Under the pieces are notes generated by a model. It was given only the letters and a program-made list of their open reading frames with translations, did no database searches and had not been told where the DNA came from. DNA of 64,000 bases from the NCBI GenBank assembly GCA_037179385.1, contig CM074187.1, positions 9,115,450-9,179,449 on the forward strand. The letters run 5' to 3'. This DNA comes from Holothuria scabra. Lineage: Eukaryota; Echinodermata; Holothuroidea; Aspidochirotida; Holothuriidae. Numbering within the stretch: position 1 is the stretch's first letter; each line of letters begins with the position of its first letter. Made by a program: the position numbers and the translations under genes. Shown here piece after piece: positions 61,001-61,749 of the stretch.

Positions 61001-61736
61001 TGACATGTTTTTCCTCATTTTGCCTCAAGACACCCTTGAAAACTGAAAAAAAATGAAAAAAAATCCAAAGGAGAAGTTGACATGGTGACATCCTTCCCTA
61101 ATACCTCCCTTCCTCCCCCCCCCCCCCCCTCCCTTCCCAGGCTGGCAATTCCTGTTCTCATTTTCAGAATATGAATATGATAATCTCAATAATATATTTC
61201 ATGATTTCTGCGATGTCAGTGAAATTTGCTTTGGCCAGGCGAAACTAATGTTGCAGAAGAGCTGATGTAAGGTGATGGAGTTTGATTTAACAACAAGTGG
61301 AACATATCACCCACAGATATTGGCTAGCACATGTACATGAAATATGCTTTGACCACTTAAGTTATGATAACGGATAAAAAGATTCCCAAAATTTATGAAG
61401 GGCTTTTAAACACCATGCAAGACATAACACTGTAAATATCTCATCATGTACTACCAAAGTGCTGTTCAAAGTGTAACTCCACATCTTTCAGGAGGAAACC
61501 TTCCCCTGTCCCTTGCATACCAACCTTTTCACCCATCTACCTTAGCTGTATAAGCCATTGTGGTTATCTTCAGTACGTCTTTTCTCGTCTTTAAATGGTT
61601 ATTTTGCAATTCTATTTCTATTACAGAGGCAGACACAATACAACTGAACATAATTTTCACAGACATCAAAGGCTTACAAACTCAAATCTACTACAACTCT
61701 ATCACCGAGAAACACCTTGACCAGCTAACAGAAGAT
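3911..61736 (+). CDS. Mucin-4-like NIDO-AMOP-VWD-EGF glycoprotein gene (internal part, 29 exons)
   Basis: Twenty-nine exons, each with AG acceptor and GT donor, join into one frame of about 1,611 codons without a stop. Domain order by residue of this partial protein: NIDO about 1-215 (motifs [11 protein letters not shown] and ITWEDVP), AMOP about 240-425 (LCPCTL, then paired Cys and a YESRRP segment), VWD from about 430 (GDPHF) with extension to about 716, cadherin-like segment about 717-830, two diverged EGF modules about 830-902, sixteen EGF modules 903-1574, and a short possible SEA start to 1611. NIDO-AMOP-VWD-EGF is the order known for MUC4 and invertebrate mucin-like proteins, so an extracellular, probably membrane-anchored adhesive or barrier glycoprotein is expected. 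No signal peptide, mucin Ser/Thr tandem repeat or membrane segment is visible, because both gene ends lie outside the window. Sure of the family architecture; orthology to vertebrate MUC4 is not shown. Confidence 0.9.
4695..6072 (-). pseudogene. CR1/L2-like LINE, 5'-truncated, nearly intact RT
   Basis: The minus strand reads RT from [14 protein letters not shown] (about 6040) through [17 protein letters not shown] (A block; expected D-x-S/A-A-F-D) to [11 protein letters not shown] and [11 protein letters not shown] with the YADD catalytic motif intact (about 5665). It continues after one stop (about 5547) through [13 protein letters not shown] and [12 protein letters not shown], then shifts frame near 5150 and continues to about 4780. 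The element ends at a (TTA)n run at about 4691-4710, the usual microsatellite tail of CR1/L2 elements. It lies antisense inside intron 1. Confidence 0.87.
6254..6415 (+). CDS. Exon 2: NIDO core
   Basis: Acceptor tttctaacag, donor gtgaga, 54 codons, phase 0 at both ends. The translation contains [10 protein letters not shown] and [18 protein letters not shown], the most recognisable NIDO block (A-x-FWA-D-x-D). It follows exon 1 across an intron invaded by a minus-strand CR1/L2-like LINE. Confidence 0.93.
6484..6792 (-). repeat. MITE family A, copy 1
   Basis: About 310 bases with ends ttaaaggacttatcctctca and a right end ggcctttaaa. Internal landmark ccatagaaattctcaattgg. Same family as 23266, 27488, 30576, 35499, 40689 and 47780; orientation is opposite to the 30576 copy. 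Confidence 0.7.
8010..8166 (+). mobile_element. Solo DIRS terminal repeat
   Basis: A 157-base copy of the DIRS left repeat (gagtctatttcgctcctccc to gctacttccttctcg) is joined directly to a right-end sequence (ccagggagttttgggga). Both extreme ends match the internal complementary region of the full element better than that element's own left repeat does. No internal DIRS sequence is present. It lies in intron 2, about 3.8 kb upstream of the full element. Confidence 0.85.
9221..9486. repeat. MITE family B, copy 1
   Basis: About 265 bases with inverted ends ttaaaggtaaagagcagtcc and gactgctcctgccctttaa. Internal landmarks aggtaaaccaagcagttatt and tcacatgacccccaacagcc. Its end type resembles family A (ttaaagggc and tcaccccaaa). 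Confidence 0.75.
10205..10478. repeat. MITE-like element with gtcacactacaa ends
   Basis: Left taagccgctgtcacactaca and right ttgttgtagtgtgaccacaa are inverted over about 18 bases. About 270 bases, no coding sequence. Confidence 0.55.
10558..10735 (+). repeat. SINE-like family 2, copy 2
   Basis: tgccgtgagctgggggctca, ccctgtcgtaagaggcgact and attcatgttggtaggttgtt match the family; the tail is ctcatctaactaact. Confidence 0.65.
10842..11021 (+). CDS. Exon 3: NIDO middle
   Basis: Acceptor ctctacag, donor gtaaag, 60 codons, phase 0 at both ends. It encodes an acidic stretch ([20 protein letters not shown]) followed by [13 protein letters not shown], the W-E-x-V strand characteristic of NIDO domains. 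The preceding intron holds a solo DIRS terminal repeat and several MITEs. Confidence 0.93.
11022..11936 (+). other. Intron 3 left of the DIRS element
   Basis: Nothing recognised. Short open frames (for example 11242-11424) have no domain and no splice context. Confidence 0.5.
11937..12078 (+). repeat. DIRS left inverted terminal repeat
   Basis: It runs from gggtctatttccctcatccc to gctacttccttcctcg. Its reverse complement matches 18549-18710 over most of its length, including cattattgcccgcaataacc and the ctaatgagggcgcgctatacc segment. It also contains the short palindrome ttgcccgcaa. Confidence 0.93.
12900..15115 (+). pseudogene. DIRS gag-like region
   Basis: The region reads in patches in different frames. 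An early Cys-rich [19 protein letters not shown] segment (about 12942-13000) resembles a small zinc-binding motif. Lys/Ser-rich sequence full of stops follows, and then an 894-base open stretch (14222-15115) with [36 protein letters not shown] and a basic Ser/Arg/Pro-rich tail. The position before RT fits a DIRS Gag. Stops before 14222 show decay. Confidence 0.75.
15115..16270 (+). pseudogene. DIRS reverse transcriptase
   Basis: The RT blocks are clear: [47 protein letters not shown] (catalytic Asp of block A) and [19 protein letters not shown] frameshift near 15660 moves to the next frame, where [15 protein letters not shown] follows; the expected YxDD pair is Y-L-G-D, so a catalytic Asp is missing (about 15699-15710). 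A stop at 15726 and another frame change precede the thumb region ([19 protein letters not shown] onward). Confidence 0.9.
16185..16553 (+). pseudogene. DIRS RNase H
   Basis: [17 protein letters not shown] (first catalytic Asp in a T-D-T-S-x-x-G-x-G context) is followed by an in-frame TAG near 16269. It resumes with [16 protein letters not shown] (catalytic Glu), [15 protein letters not shown] (catalytic Asp) and [11 protein letters not shown] (final Asp). This is the retroelement RNase H signature, interrupted by one stop. Confidence 0.88.
16554..17024 (+). pseudogene. DIRS region between RNase H and recombinase
   Basis: One open stretch encodes [19 protein letters not shown], then [25 protein letters not shown] and [19 protein letters not shown]. 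This conserved block is common in DIRS and Ngaro Pol proteins between RNase H and YR, sometimes compared with a DNA N6-adenine methyltransferase-like domain. The motif D-L-F-A is clear; enzymatic activity is not established from this sequence. Confidence 0.78.
17025..18225 (+). pseudogene. DIRS tyrosine recombinase, disrupted
   Basis: The N-terminal part ([20 protein letters not shown], ending 17140) is cut by an insertion of about 215 bases (17140-17355). It resumes with [20 protein letters not shown] and reaches an in-frame TAA at about 17527. The catalytic domain then reads [20 protein letters not shown] (first catalytic Arg), [20 protein letters not shown] (H-x-x-W where H-x-x-R is expected) and FVACYLTNV (probable Tyr nucleophile). 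The usual role is integration of a circular DNA intermediate. It is broken at three levels: insertion, stop, and a probable Arg-to-Trp change. Confidence 0.88.
17139..17355. mobile_element. About 215-bp insertion in the DIRS recombinase
   Basis: The recombinase reading is interrupted between ATAGAGGCTTTGCA (17126-17139) and ATAGAGGCAGTTGCA (17344-17358), an imperfect direct repeat of about 14 bp that fits a target duplication. The inserted DNA contains palindromic tgacgtca at 17320-17327 and no coding motif. No clear inverted repeat was found, so its class is unknown. Confidence 0.55.
18232..18330 (+). repeat. DIRS internal complementary region
   Basis: The first half (atacataggtcaataggagg through gcgaaatagactcccc) is the reverse complement of the left-terminal start. 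The second half (aaaactccctggtttgggag through cctacctcctattt) is the reverse complement of the right-terminal end. This joined order is the template arrangement expected for circle formation in DIRS replication. Confidence 0.9.
18331..18548 (+). other. DIRS 3' spacer between the internal complementary region and right repeat
   Basis: About 220 bases without coding motifs, T-rich toward its right side, ending in ggtcggccaaaacgtagaag where the right inverted repeat starts. Confidence 0.6.
18549..18710 (-). repeat. DIRS right inverted terminal repeat
   Basis: It is the reverse complement of the left repeat (agaaggaagtagctagggta, ttattgcgggcaataacc, ataggtcaataggaggtagg), followed by a right-specific end (ggagctcatagactcccaaa, then ccagggagtttt). 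Confidence 0.92.
18711..19484 (+). other. Intron 3 right of the DIRS element
   Basis: Only a possible SINE head (18900-18990). Otherwise unremarkable AT-rich sequence. Confidence 0.45.
18900..18990 (+). repeat. Possible SINE family 1 head remnant
   Basis: ggatggtcaagtggtagagg and cagacttgcattagggaggt resemble the tRNA-like head at 30492; no body follows. Confidence 0.35.
19485..19645 (+). repeat. SINE-like family 2, weak copy
   Basis: gcccctgtgagctgaagggt, gtacacccacagtattcccc and ttataagaatcaactaaagt follow the family order; the 3' part is eroded. Confidence 0.5.
19805..20255 (+). CDS. Exon 4: NIDO end and AMOP start
   Basis: The longest exon (451 bases) has acceptor aaccaaacag and donor gtgagt; it enters in phase 0 and leaves in phase 1. 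The first part completes NIDO ([17 protein letters not shown], then [12 protein letters not shown] and a G-x-W-I-F-R-L-D end). The second part begins an AMOP domain with [16 protein letters not shown] and a following Cys-Arg-Arg. The intron before it contains the whole DIRS element. Confidence 0.94.
20854..21717 (+). mobile_element. Helentron-like (HINE-type) element with internal repeats, copy 1
   Basis: It starts with a stem-loop (gattccttgctataggcagg with caaggaatc) and ends with tggtaaggaatcactaagcc and a 3' hairpin (AAGCCTTTTGGCTT) followed by tctagttt. Between are about five diverged units containing aggtcatttgaggtcac and cttgtaaacacaatatct. Subterminal inverted gattcc/ggaatc segments, a 3' hairpin and roughly 150-bp internal tandem repeats are the layout of Helentron-derived non-autonomous elements; no replicase is present. 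Confidence 0.65.
21718..22601 (+). other. Intron 4, right part with degenerate cctggtac-type repeats
   Basis: Between about 21935 and 22120 the phrases catgacctggtac, cctgtgcctgcattcatg and tacctgtac recur irregularly, suggesting an old tandem array. A small perfect-looking palindrome (acatacatatgaatatgtatgt) spans about 22307-22328. Confidence 0.5.
22602..22823 (+). CDS. Exon 5: AMOP middle
   Basis: Acceptor tctattag, donor gtgagt, phase 1 at both ends, 74 codons. It contains GNCLQQL, then [15 protein letters not shown], which matches the AMOP segment where a Cys-Cys-Tyr-Asp motif is usual. Here the first Cys of that pair is replaced by Tyr or shifted (C-Y-Y-D). Two N-x-T sites are visible. 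Confidence 0.9.
23266..23570 (-). repeat. MITE family A, copy 2
   Basis: Starts aaagggcttattctctaacc and ends ggatcaggcctttaa, with the internal landmark ccacagaaattctcaattgg and the gattgtgtctggatgag segment. Confidence 0.7.
23914..24082. repeat. Short MITE with cactgtaaa ends
   Basis: About 169 bases. Left end cactgtaaaaaataacggtg with tttacagaacc; right end tttttgttctgtaaatttac and atttacagtg. The two ends pair over most of 45 bases with gaps. This form of end is common in hAT-type MITEs. Confidence 0.6.
24210..24332 (+). CDS. Exon 6: AMOP end
   Basis: Acceptor gatttacag, donor gtgagt, phase 1 at both ends, 41 codons. It encodes [12 protein letters not shown] then [13 protein letters not shown]. 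The paired Cys followed by Cys-x-x-Tyr-x-x-x-RP is the typical AMOP C-terminal signature. Confidence 0.9.
24968..25393. repeat. MITE-like element with gtccacactatg ends
   Basis: About 425 bases with inverted ends aagccctgtccacactatgg and catagtgtggatggggctta (one or two mismatches). The interior contains two further inverted traces (gcattgcgttgcatcgag and gcgacttactgcaacaag). No transposase. Confidence 0.6.
25394..26914 (+). other. Intron 6, right part
   Basis: Nothing coding. A small hairpin, ccccaccaaa with ttggtgggg around an 8-base loop, lies at about 26251-26278. Confidence 0.45.
26915..27123 (+). CDS. Exon 7: VWD start
   Basis: Acceptor gtattacag, donor gtttgt; enters phase 1, leaves phase 0. 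It opens with [20 protein letters not shown], the canonical GDPH start of a von Willebrand D domain, followed by the GEFVMI strand and FQLQCR. Confidence 0.95.
27488..27808 (-). repeat. MITE family A, copy 3
   Basis: Left end ttaaagacagtcaactctca, right end gagaagatttggccttta. Internal tctacaaatattctcaattg and gattgtgtcaggatgagg match the family. It has an extra C-rich stretch near 27725. Confidence 0.65.
28193..28274 (+). CDS. Exon 8: VWD strand segment
   Basis: A short exon of 82 bases with acceptor atcttttcag and donor gtaagg; phase 0 in, phase 1 out. It encodes [17 protein letters not shown]. It is supported mainly by exact phase match with exons 7 and 9 and by good splice sites. Confidence 0.85.
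28305..28475 (+). repeat. SINE-like family 2, copy 4
   Basis: ccccttgtgggcagagggtt, ataatatgcccatcttatcc, tataagaggtgactaaaggg and acatgttggtgtgttcttaa match the family. Confidence 0.65.
28680..28736. repeat. C-rich low-complexity tract in intron 8
   Basis: Runs of cctcctcc and long C runs (about 28691-28734) form a simple polypyrimidine tract; open frames across it are artefacts. Confidence 0.8.
28900..29300 (+). repeat. LINE 3' UTR and tail fragment
   Basis: A G-rich then T-rich stretch ends in gatgtagaaaaacaaataaa and cgaaacgaaatgaaatg. The tail resembles that of the LINE ending near 2645, so it is probably a severely 5'-truncated copy of a related family. No coding sequence. Confidence 0.5.
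30013..30210 (+). CDS. Exon 9: VWD middle
   Basis: Acceptor tttgaacag, donor gtgagt, phase 1 at both ends, 66 codons. It encodes [20 protein letters not shown] and a VRITSKGAM strand, consistent with the beta-rich VWD middle. The acceptor has only a short T tract before it. Confidence 0.87.
30492..31095 (+). repeat. tRNA-derived SINE, family 1, split by a MITE
   Basis: The head (atggtcaagtggttagagca to ccaaagacttaaa) and body (ggacccactgccatggtgct onward) are separated by MITE family A at 30576-30880. The tail is a threefold tandem of about 32 bases (ttaactccatctaactaact and ccacacctctg) at 31008-31095. Confidence 0.75.
30576..30880 (+). repeat. MITE family A, copy 4, nested in a SINE
   Basis: The inverted ends (ggcccagttctctcacccca and tggggtgagaggtttgccc) are flanked by TTAAA-type sequence on both sides. 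The SINE that it splits continues on the right (gtgggacccactgccatggt). This places its insertion after the SINE's. Confidence 0.82.
31274..31387 (+). CDS. Exon 10: VWD end
   Basis: Acceptor attcttcacag, donor gtaagt, phase 1 at both ends, 38 codons. It encodes [17 protein letters not shown]. The 'N-x-x-x-D-D-F-x-x-P-x-G' line is the usual VWD block near its C-terminus (loss of a function-specific Cys cannot be judged by eye). Confidence 0.92.
32000..32260 (+). CDS. Exon 11: post-VWD extension
   Basis: Acceptor ttcttttcag, donor gtaagg, phase 1 at both ends, 87 codons. Read with the last base of exon 10 it starts [12 protein letters not shown], contains PVFFEDL, and ends with [17 protein letters not shown], the 'C-x-x-x-x-x-C-x-[FY]-D' block that follows VWD in MUC4- and SUSD2-like proteins. 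Confidence 0.92.
32468..32640 (+). repeat. tRNA-derived SINE, family 1, copy
   Basis: Head atggtcaagtggtcagagta, B-box region gagttagactcc, body tggtgctcaccataagcaat and aaccagtgattaacaagtag. The tail is lost. Confidence 0.65.
32641..33229 (+). other. Intron 11, left part
   Basis: No motif or repeat recognised. Confidence 0.4.
33230..34260. other. CpG-richer block of unknown origin in intron 11
   Basis: The block is clearly richer in CG than the flanks (for example tcacgtgacagagctcattg, cgtgcgaggccttagctctc, gaatgcgaggctagcttaac). It includes a segment at about 33455-33540 resembling the interior of the 251-bp MITE. A (ca)n run lies near 33393-33406. No inverted ends or coding motifs were found, so it is probably a further mobile element that I could not classify. 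Confidence 0.45.
34608..34805 (+). CDS. Exon 12: cadherin-like segment, first half
   Basis: Acceptor tttacag, donor gtaagg, phase 1 at both ends, 66 codons. It starts NTPPSFVSL, contains a [20 protein letters not shown] stretch and ends VFGAFIEDG. 'D-P-D-x-D-x-x-T' strands of this kind are typical of cadherin-like or dystroglycan-type immunoglobulin folds found after VWD in invertebrate mucin-like proteins. Confidence 0.88.
34806..35498 (+). other. Intron 12, left part
   Basis: Nothing recognised. Confidence 0.4.
35499..35755 (+). repeat. MITE family A, copy 5
   Basis: Starts ttaaaggtgtaatcctttca; internal tcatcctcatccagatacaa and caattgagaatttctgtaga match the family. The right end is eroded. 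Confidence 0.7.
35957..36135 (+). CDS. Exon 13: cadherin-like end and start of first EGF module
   Basis: Acceptor ttttaacag, donor gtaagc; phase 1 in, phase 0 out. [19 protein letters not shown] closes the cadherin-like fold (V-x-A-x-D motif). [12 protein letters not shown] then supplies the first three cysteines of a diverged EGF module that exon 14 completes. Confidence 0.9.
36575..36950. repeat. G-rich minisatellite with about 190-bp higher-order unit
   Basis: Short related words (gtgttggtagggtgaattgt, ggatagggtgcatggtgtgg, ggatcgtgtggggaagctgg) recur. The same long block starts at 36602 and 36793, and another at about 36689 and 36877, giving a higher-order period near 190. It lies in intron 13. 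It creates artificial open frames on both strands. Confidence 0.85.
36951..37909 (+). other. Intron 13, right of the minisatellite
   Basis: Nothing coding. The acceptor of exon 14 follows a T-rich then C-rich tract. Confidence 0.4.
37910..38090 (+). CDS. Exon 14: first and second EGF modules
   Basis: Acceptor cccctgaag, donor gtaaag; phase 0 in, phase 1 out. [14 protein letters not shown] completes the six-cysteine module begun in exon 13; a second module follows ([13 protein letters not shown], then [15 protein letters not shown]). Neither has the calcium-binding D-x-D/N-E-C start. The proline-rich loop HPPPEDTPT replaces the usual tight turn. Confidence 0.9.
38120..38600. repeat. Repeat block around the palindrome with gtgagtgtgat motifs
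   Basis: Flanking the palindrome are short inverted segments (ggtgagtgtgattcacacac, then catcactcacc) and aaatttccc-rich sequence. The gtgatggtgtgggatcacac region at 51305-51345 and the aatcacacttctcatggtaa copies at about 51152 and 51269 contain the same type of motif, so the block is probably a composite of mobile-element arms. Confidence 0.55.
38271..38396. repeat. 126-bp near-perfect palindrome
   Basis: Arms of 62 bases (38271-38332 and 38335-38396) are reverse complements with two mismatches, separated by only GG. Arm landmarks: ataaatttccctccagatgg, ccaaatttcctgggaag, agcttcccgacttttt. A single related arm sequence lies at about 60037-60095. The palindrome could extrude as a cruciform or form a long hairpin in the pre-mRNA of intron 14. 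Confidence 0.92.
38639..38890 (+). repeat. tRNA-derived SINE, family 1, best copy
   Basis: The tRNA-like head has an A-box-like acggtaagagcatctgcctc and a B-box-like gggttcacttcc. The body follows (gtcataccaaagactctaaa, tgctctgcataagcaatgga, acaagccagtgagccataat, aaactgggctgtaaaactct), and the tail is an irregular (atctaac)n. Pol III transcription is inferred from the boxes. Confidence 0.78.
39219..39344 (+). CDS. Exon 15: calcium-binding EGF
   Basis: Acceptor cccttccag, donor gtaggc, phase 1 at both ends. It starts with DFDEC and has six cysteines, with [10 protein letters not shown], the N-x4-[FY] signature for Asp/Asn hydroxylation in cbEGF domains. This opens the row of repeated modules. 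Confidence 0.95.
39367..39605 (+). repeat. tRNA-derived SINE, family 1, diverged copy
   Basis: Head gtgcggtctggtgggagagc, ccagggtttaattcc, gagtcacaccaaagacttaa, gcataggcaatgcagttggg and agaaattgaggcataaaact follow the family order with many changes. Confidence 0.6.
40302..40430 (+). CDS. Exon 16: calcium-binding EGF
   Basis: Acceptor tctcttccag, donor gtaaat, phase 1 at both ends. [18 protein letters not shown], then [11 protein letters not shown] and a longer loop before the sixth Cys ([10 protein letters not shown]). Confidence 0.95.
40689..40905 (-). repeat. MITE family A, copy 6, truncated
   Basis: Starts ctaaaggcagtcatatgtca; internal tctacaaagattctcagtta matches the family. Similarity fades after gcaataaaggattgtgttct. 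Confidence 0.55.
40906..42461 (+). other. Intron 16, right part
   Basis: No exon, MITE or SINE recognised. A T/G run (tttttttttggggggggg) lies at about 42085-42102. Confidence 0.4.
42462..42581 (+). CDS. Exon 17: calcium-binding EGF
   Basis: Acceptor tactttacag, donor gtgagc, phase 1 at both ends, 40 codons. [17 protein letters not shown], then [16 protein letters not shown] standard cbEGF module. Confidence 0.95.
43231..43479 (+). CDS. Exon 18: two calcium-binding EGF modules in one exon
   Basis: Acceptor accaattcag, donor gtgagt, phase 1 at both ends, 83 codons with twelve cysteines. The first module starts DLNEC and contains [17 protein letters not shown]. The second starts DRNEC and contains [19 protein letters not shown]. 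No intron separates them, unlike most of the row. Confidence 0.96.
44222..44347 (+). CDS. Exon 19: calcium-binding EGF
   Basis: Acceptor atatgacag, donor gtaagt, phase 1 at both ends. [17 protein letters not shown], then [15 protein letters not shown]. The donor is preceded by ATTA, so the next codon becomes AAT (Asn) at the junction. Confidence 0.95.
44497..44690 (+). repeat. tRNA-derived SINE, family 1, 5'-truncated copy
   Basis: Begins in the B-box region (attcccaggtcgagtcatac) and continues with gatgctctgcataagcaatg and aaactgggctgtaaaactct. Very close to the copy at 38639. Confidence 0.7.
44755..44945 (+). repeat. SINE-like family 2, copy 5
   Basis: gaatatgcctaccatactcc, cttgtcataagaggcaacta and tgtaggtgtgttgttagatc match the family order, with extra sequence in the middle. 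Confidence 0.6.
45283..45405 (+). CDS. Exon 20: calcium-binding EGF
   Basis: Acceptor ttcctttcag, donor gtgagt, phase 1 at both ends. [17 protein letters not shown] across the junction, then [16 protein letters not shown]. The spacing between Cys 2 and Cys 3 is short (four residues). Confidence 0.95.
   Translation: MLMSVLKIHLFVGILNVLTLRVPSSVSVRLTPFDMNFLHA
45406..47056 (+). other. Intron 20
   Basis: 1.65 kb with nothing recognised except A/T-rich runs. Confidence 0.45.
47057..47170 (+). CDS. Exon 21: diverged EGF-like module
   Basis: Acceptor ctttgtaag, donor gtgagt, phase 1 at both ends, 38 codons. It has six cysteines in EGF spacing ([20 protein letters not shown]11-C) but lacks the D-x-D-E-C calcium motif and the N-x4-[FY] hydroxylation motif. 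The region between Cys 3 and Cys 4 is reduced to four residues. Exact phase fit supports it as a real exon. Confidence 0.82.
47526..47776. mobile_element. 251-bp piggyBac-like MITE, copy 1
   Basis: TTAA at 47522-47525 and 47777-47780 flank inverted repeats CCCTTTACCGTTGT and ACAACGGTAAAGGG. TTAA duplication with CCCT ends is the piggyBac pattern. The interior is CpG-rich (cgaattttcgggtagctact, gagctccgcg). No coding capacity. Confidence 0.85.
47780..48092 (+). repeat. MITE family A, copy 7, next to the 251-bp MITE
   Basis: Starts aattgaaggcctcatctttt immediately after the TTAA of the 251-bp element and ends gtgaggacaagcccttaaag. Internal ctgtcagtcaaagagctgag matches copy 4. Confidence 0.7.
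48680..48802 (+). CDS. Exon 22: calcium-binding EGF
   Basis: Acceptor ttttttcag, donor gtgaac, phase 1 at both ends. [18 protein letters not shown], then [16 protein letters not shown] standard cbEGF. Confidence 0.95.
48983..49195 (+). repeat. SINE-like family 2, copy 6
   Basis: gtgctgtgagttgtagaatg, a run of G where the aagagg core would be, and attcatgttggtatgtcatt with a tail ctcatctaactgattt. Confidence 0.6.
49894..50019 (+). CDS. Exon 23: calcium-binding EGF
   Basis: Acceptor ttacatag, donor gtaagt, phase 1 at both ends. [19 protein letters not shown], then [20 protein letters not shown] standard cbEGF; the usual G-[FY] after Cys 5 is M-Y here. Confidence 0.95.
50160..50785 (+). repeat. 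Diverged relative of the Helentron-like repeat
   Basis: It opens with a tgtctgtctgtatgtctgtg run, like the GT-rich start of copies 1 and 2, and contains degenerate units with gtaggtcaaaggtcatttgg (about 50602) and tgtcatttggggtcat (about 50699). The 3' hairpin end is not seen, so it is truncated, or a related but different family. Confidence 0.5.
50790..51040. mobile_element. 251-bp piggyBac-like MITE, copy 2
   Basis: Identical in length and orientation to the copy at 47526, with TTAA at 50786-50789 and 51041-51044 and the same CCCTTTACCGTTGT ends. The differences are largely C/G-to-T/A changes, consistent with CpG decay. Confidence 0.85.
51045..51854 (+). other. Intron 23, right part, with a local direct repeat
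   Basis: A segment of about 115 bases is repeated in tandem: cagtaactgtgttgtaggaa at about 51064 and cagtaattgtgtggtaggaa at about 51188, both running to ggcatggaaaaaatcacact and ctcatggtaaattgag. The flanking gtgagtgatgg motifs are shared with the intron 14 block. Confidence 0.65.
51855..51974 (+). CDS. Exon 24: calcium-binding EGF
   Basis: Acceptor tttctcatag, donor gtacgg, phase 1 at both ends. [17 protein letters not shown], then [19 protein letters not shown]. One extra residue lies before the Y of the hydroxylation motif. Confidence 0.94.
51975..52838 (+). other. Intron 24
   Basis: No exon or recognised repeat. ORF-like stretches in it have no domain. Confidence 0.4.
52839..53090 (+). 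CDS. Exon 25: two calcium-binding EGF modules in one exon
   Basis: Acceptor accacaaag, donor gtgagt, phase 1 at both ends, 84 codons, twelve cysteines. First module: [16 protein letters not shown], with an extended Cys5-Cys6 loop ([10 protein letters not shown]). Second module: [18 protein letters not shown] with [11 protein letters not shown]. The intron after it carries the 4-kb DNA transposon. Confidence 0.95.
53170..57226. mobile_element. 4.06-kb DNA transposon, Harbinger-like ends
   Basis: The 27-bp terminal inverted repeats starting GGCACCATAGATAAATTT differ at one base and are flanked by TTA on both sides (53167-53169 and 57227-57229). A 3-bp TTA/TWA duplication is typical of PIF/Harbinger. 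Subterminal regions repeat the motif CTGCAGTT in both orientations. Several short open frames exist (for example 53192-53593 and 56835-57131), but none shows a recognisable transposase or Myb-like domain. It is probably non-autonomous or a capture-carrying derivative. It lies inside intron 25. Confidence 0.75.
54312..55081. mobile_element. hAT-like element nested in the 4-kb transposon
   Basis: Ends are imperfect inverted repeats (CAGGCGCGGATCCAAGG at the left, CCCTGGATCCGCGGATG at the right), a form common in hAT elements. Flanks tactatgt and tactataa agree in six of eight bases, consistent with an 8-bp duplication. The interior is C-rich near the left end and has no coding motif I recognise. 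Confidence 0.5.
57227..57958 (+). other. Intron 25, right of the DNA transposon
   Basis: Ordinary AT-rich intron sequence; nothing recognised. Confidence 0.4.
57959..58114 (+). CDS. Exon 26: EGF with long Gly/His-rich loop
   Basis: Acceptor cccccattag, donor gtaaaa, phase 1 at both ends, 52 codons. [18 protein letters not shown] and [16 protein letters not shown] are standard. The loop before the last Cys is extended by about ten residues ([16 protein letters not shown]), which is unusual in this row. Confidence 0.94.
58378..58638. repeat. MITE family B, copy 2
   Basis: Ends ttaaagggcaagacctgtca and gactgctcctgccctttaa. Internal aggtaaaccaagtggttact and tcacatgactctcaagagcc align with the copy at 9221. 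Confidence 0.75.
58882..59004 (+). CDS. Exon 27: calcium-binding EGF
   Basis: Acceptor taaatttcag, donor gttagt, phase 1 at both ends. [18 protein letters not shown], then [20 protein letters not shown] standard cbEGF. Confidence 0.95.
59056..59673. mobile_element. TTAA-flanked element with CCCTT ends, about 618 bp
   Basis: TTAA at 59052-59055 and 59674-59677 flank CCCTTTGCCAGCT and AGCTGGCAAGGG. This is a second piggyBac-like family with different subterminal sequence from the 251-bp MITE. The middle (about 59290-59465) holds a LINE 3' fragment ending in a (gaaca)n tail. Confidence 0.7.
59290..59465 (+). repeat. LINE 3' end fragment nested in the TTAA element
   Basis: The sequence ends cctctgacgaggtgaaaaaa and agaacagaacagaacag, which resembles a short tandem 3' tail of a non-LTR retrotransposon. 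No coding part is present. Confidence 0.45.
60010..60105 (+). repeat. Single-arm relative of the intron 14 palindrome
   Basis: Contains tttccctccagatgcccaaa and tttcccaggaagg, then cctcccagcttccaacttttt, matching one palindrome arm in order. No opposite arm follows. Confidence 0.7.
60165..60293 (+). CDS. Exon 28: calcium-binding EGF, last of the row
   Basis: Acceptor gttttctcag; the donor is gtcagc, weaker than the others. Phase 1 at both ends. [19 protein letters not shown], then [15 protein letters not shown] and an acidic loop EDEDDSC. Confidence 0.93.
60294..61626 (+). other. Intron 28
   Basis: Contains a long C run (about 61115-61131) and otherwise nothing I can name. The weaker gtcagc donor of exon 28 opens it. 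Confidence 0.4.
61627..61736 (+). CDS. Exon 29: segment after the EGF row, possibly SEA-like
   Basis: Acceptor ctattacag, donor gtaaga; phase 1 in, phase 0 out, 36 full codons. It encodes [19 protein letters not shown] and [14 protein letters not shown] hydrophobic strand followed by an amphipathic helix would fit the start of a SEA domain, which often lies between EGF repeats and a membrane segment in mucins; this is weak by eye. The gene continues beyond the window. A Helentron-like element begins about 13 bases after the donor. Confidence 0.75.
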
Positions 61737-61749
61737 GTAAGATTTTATT

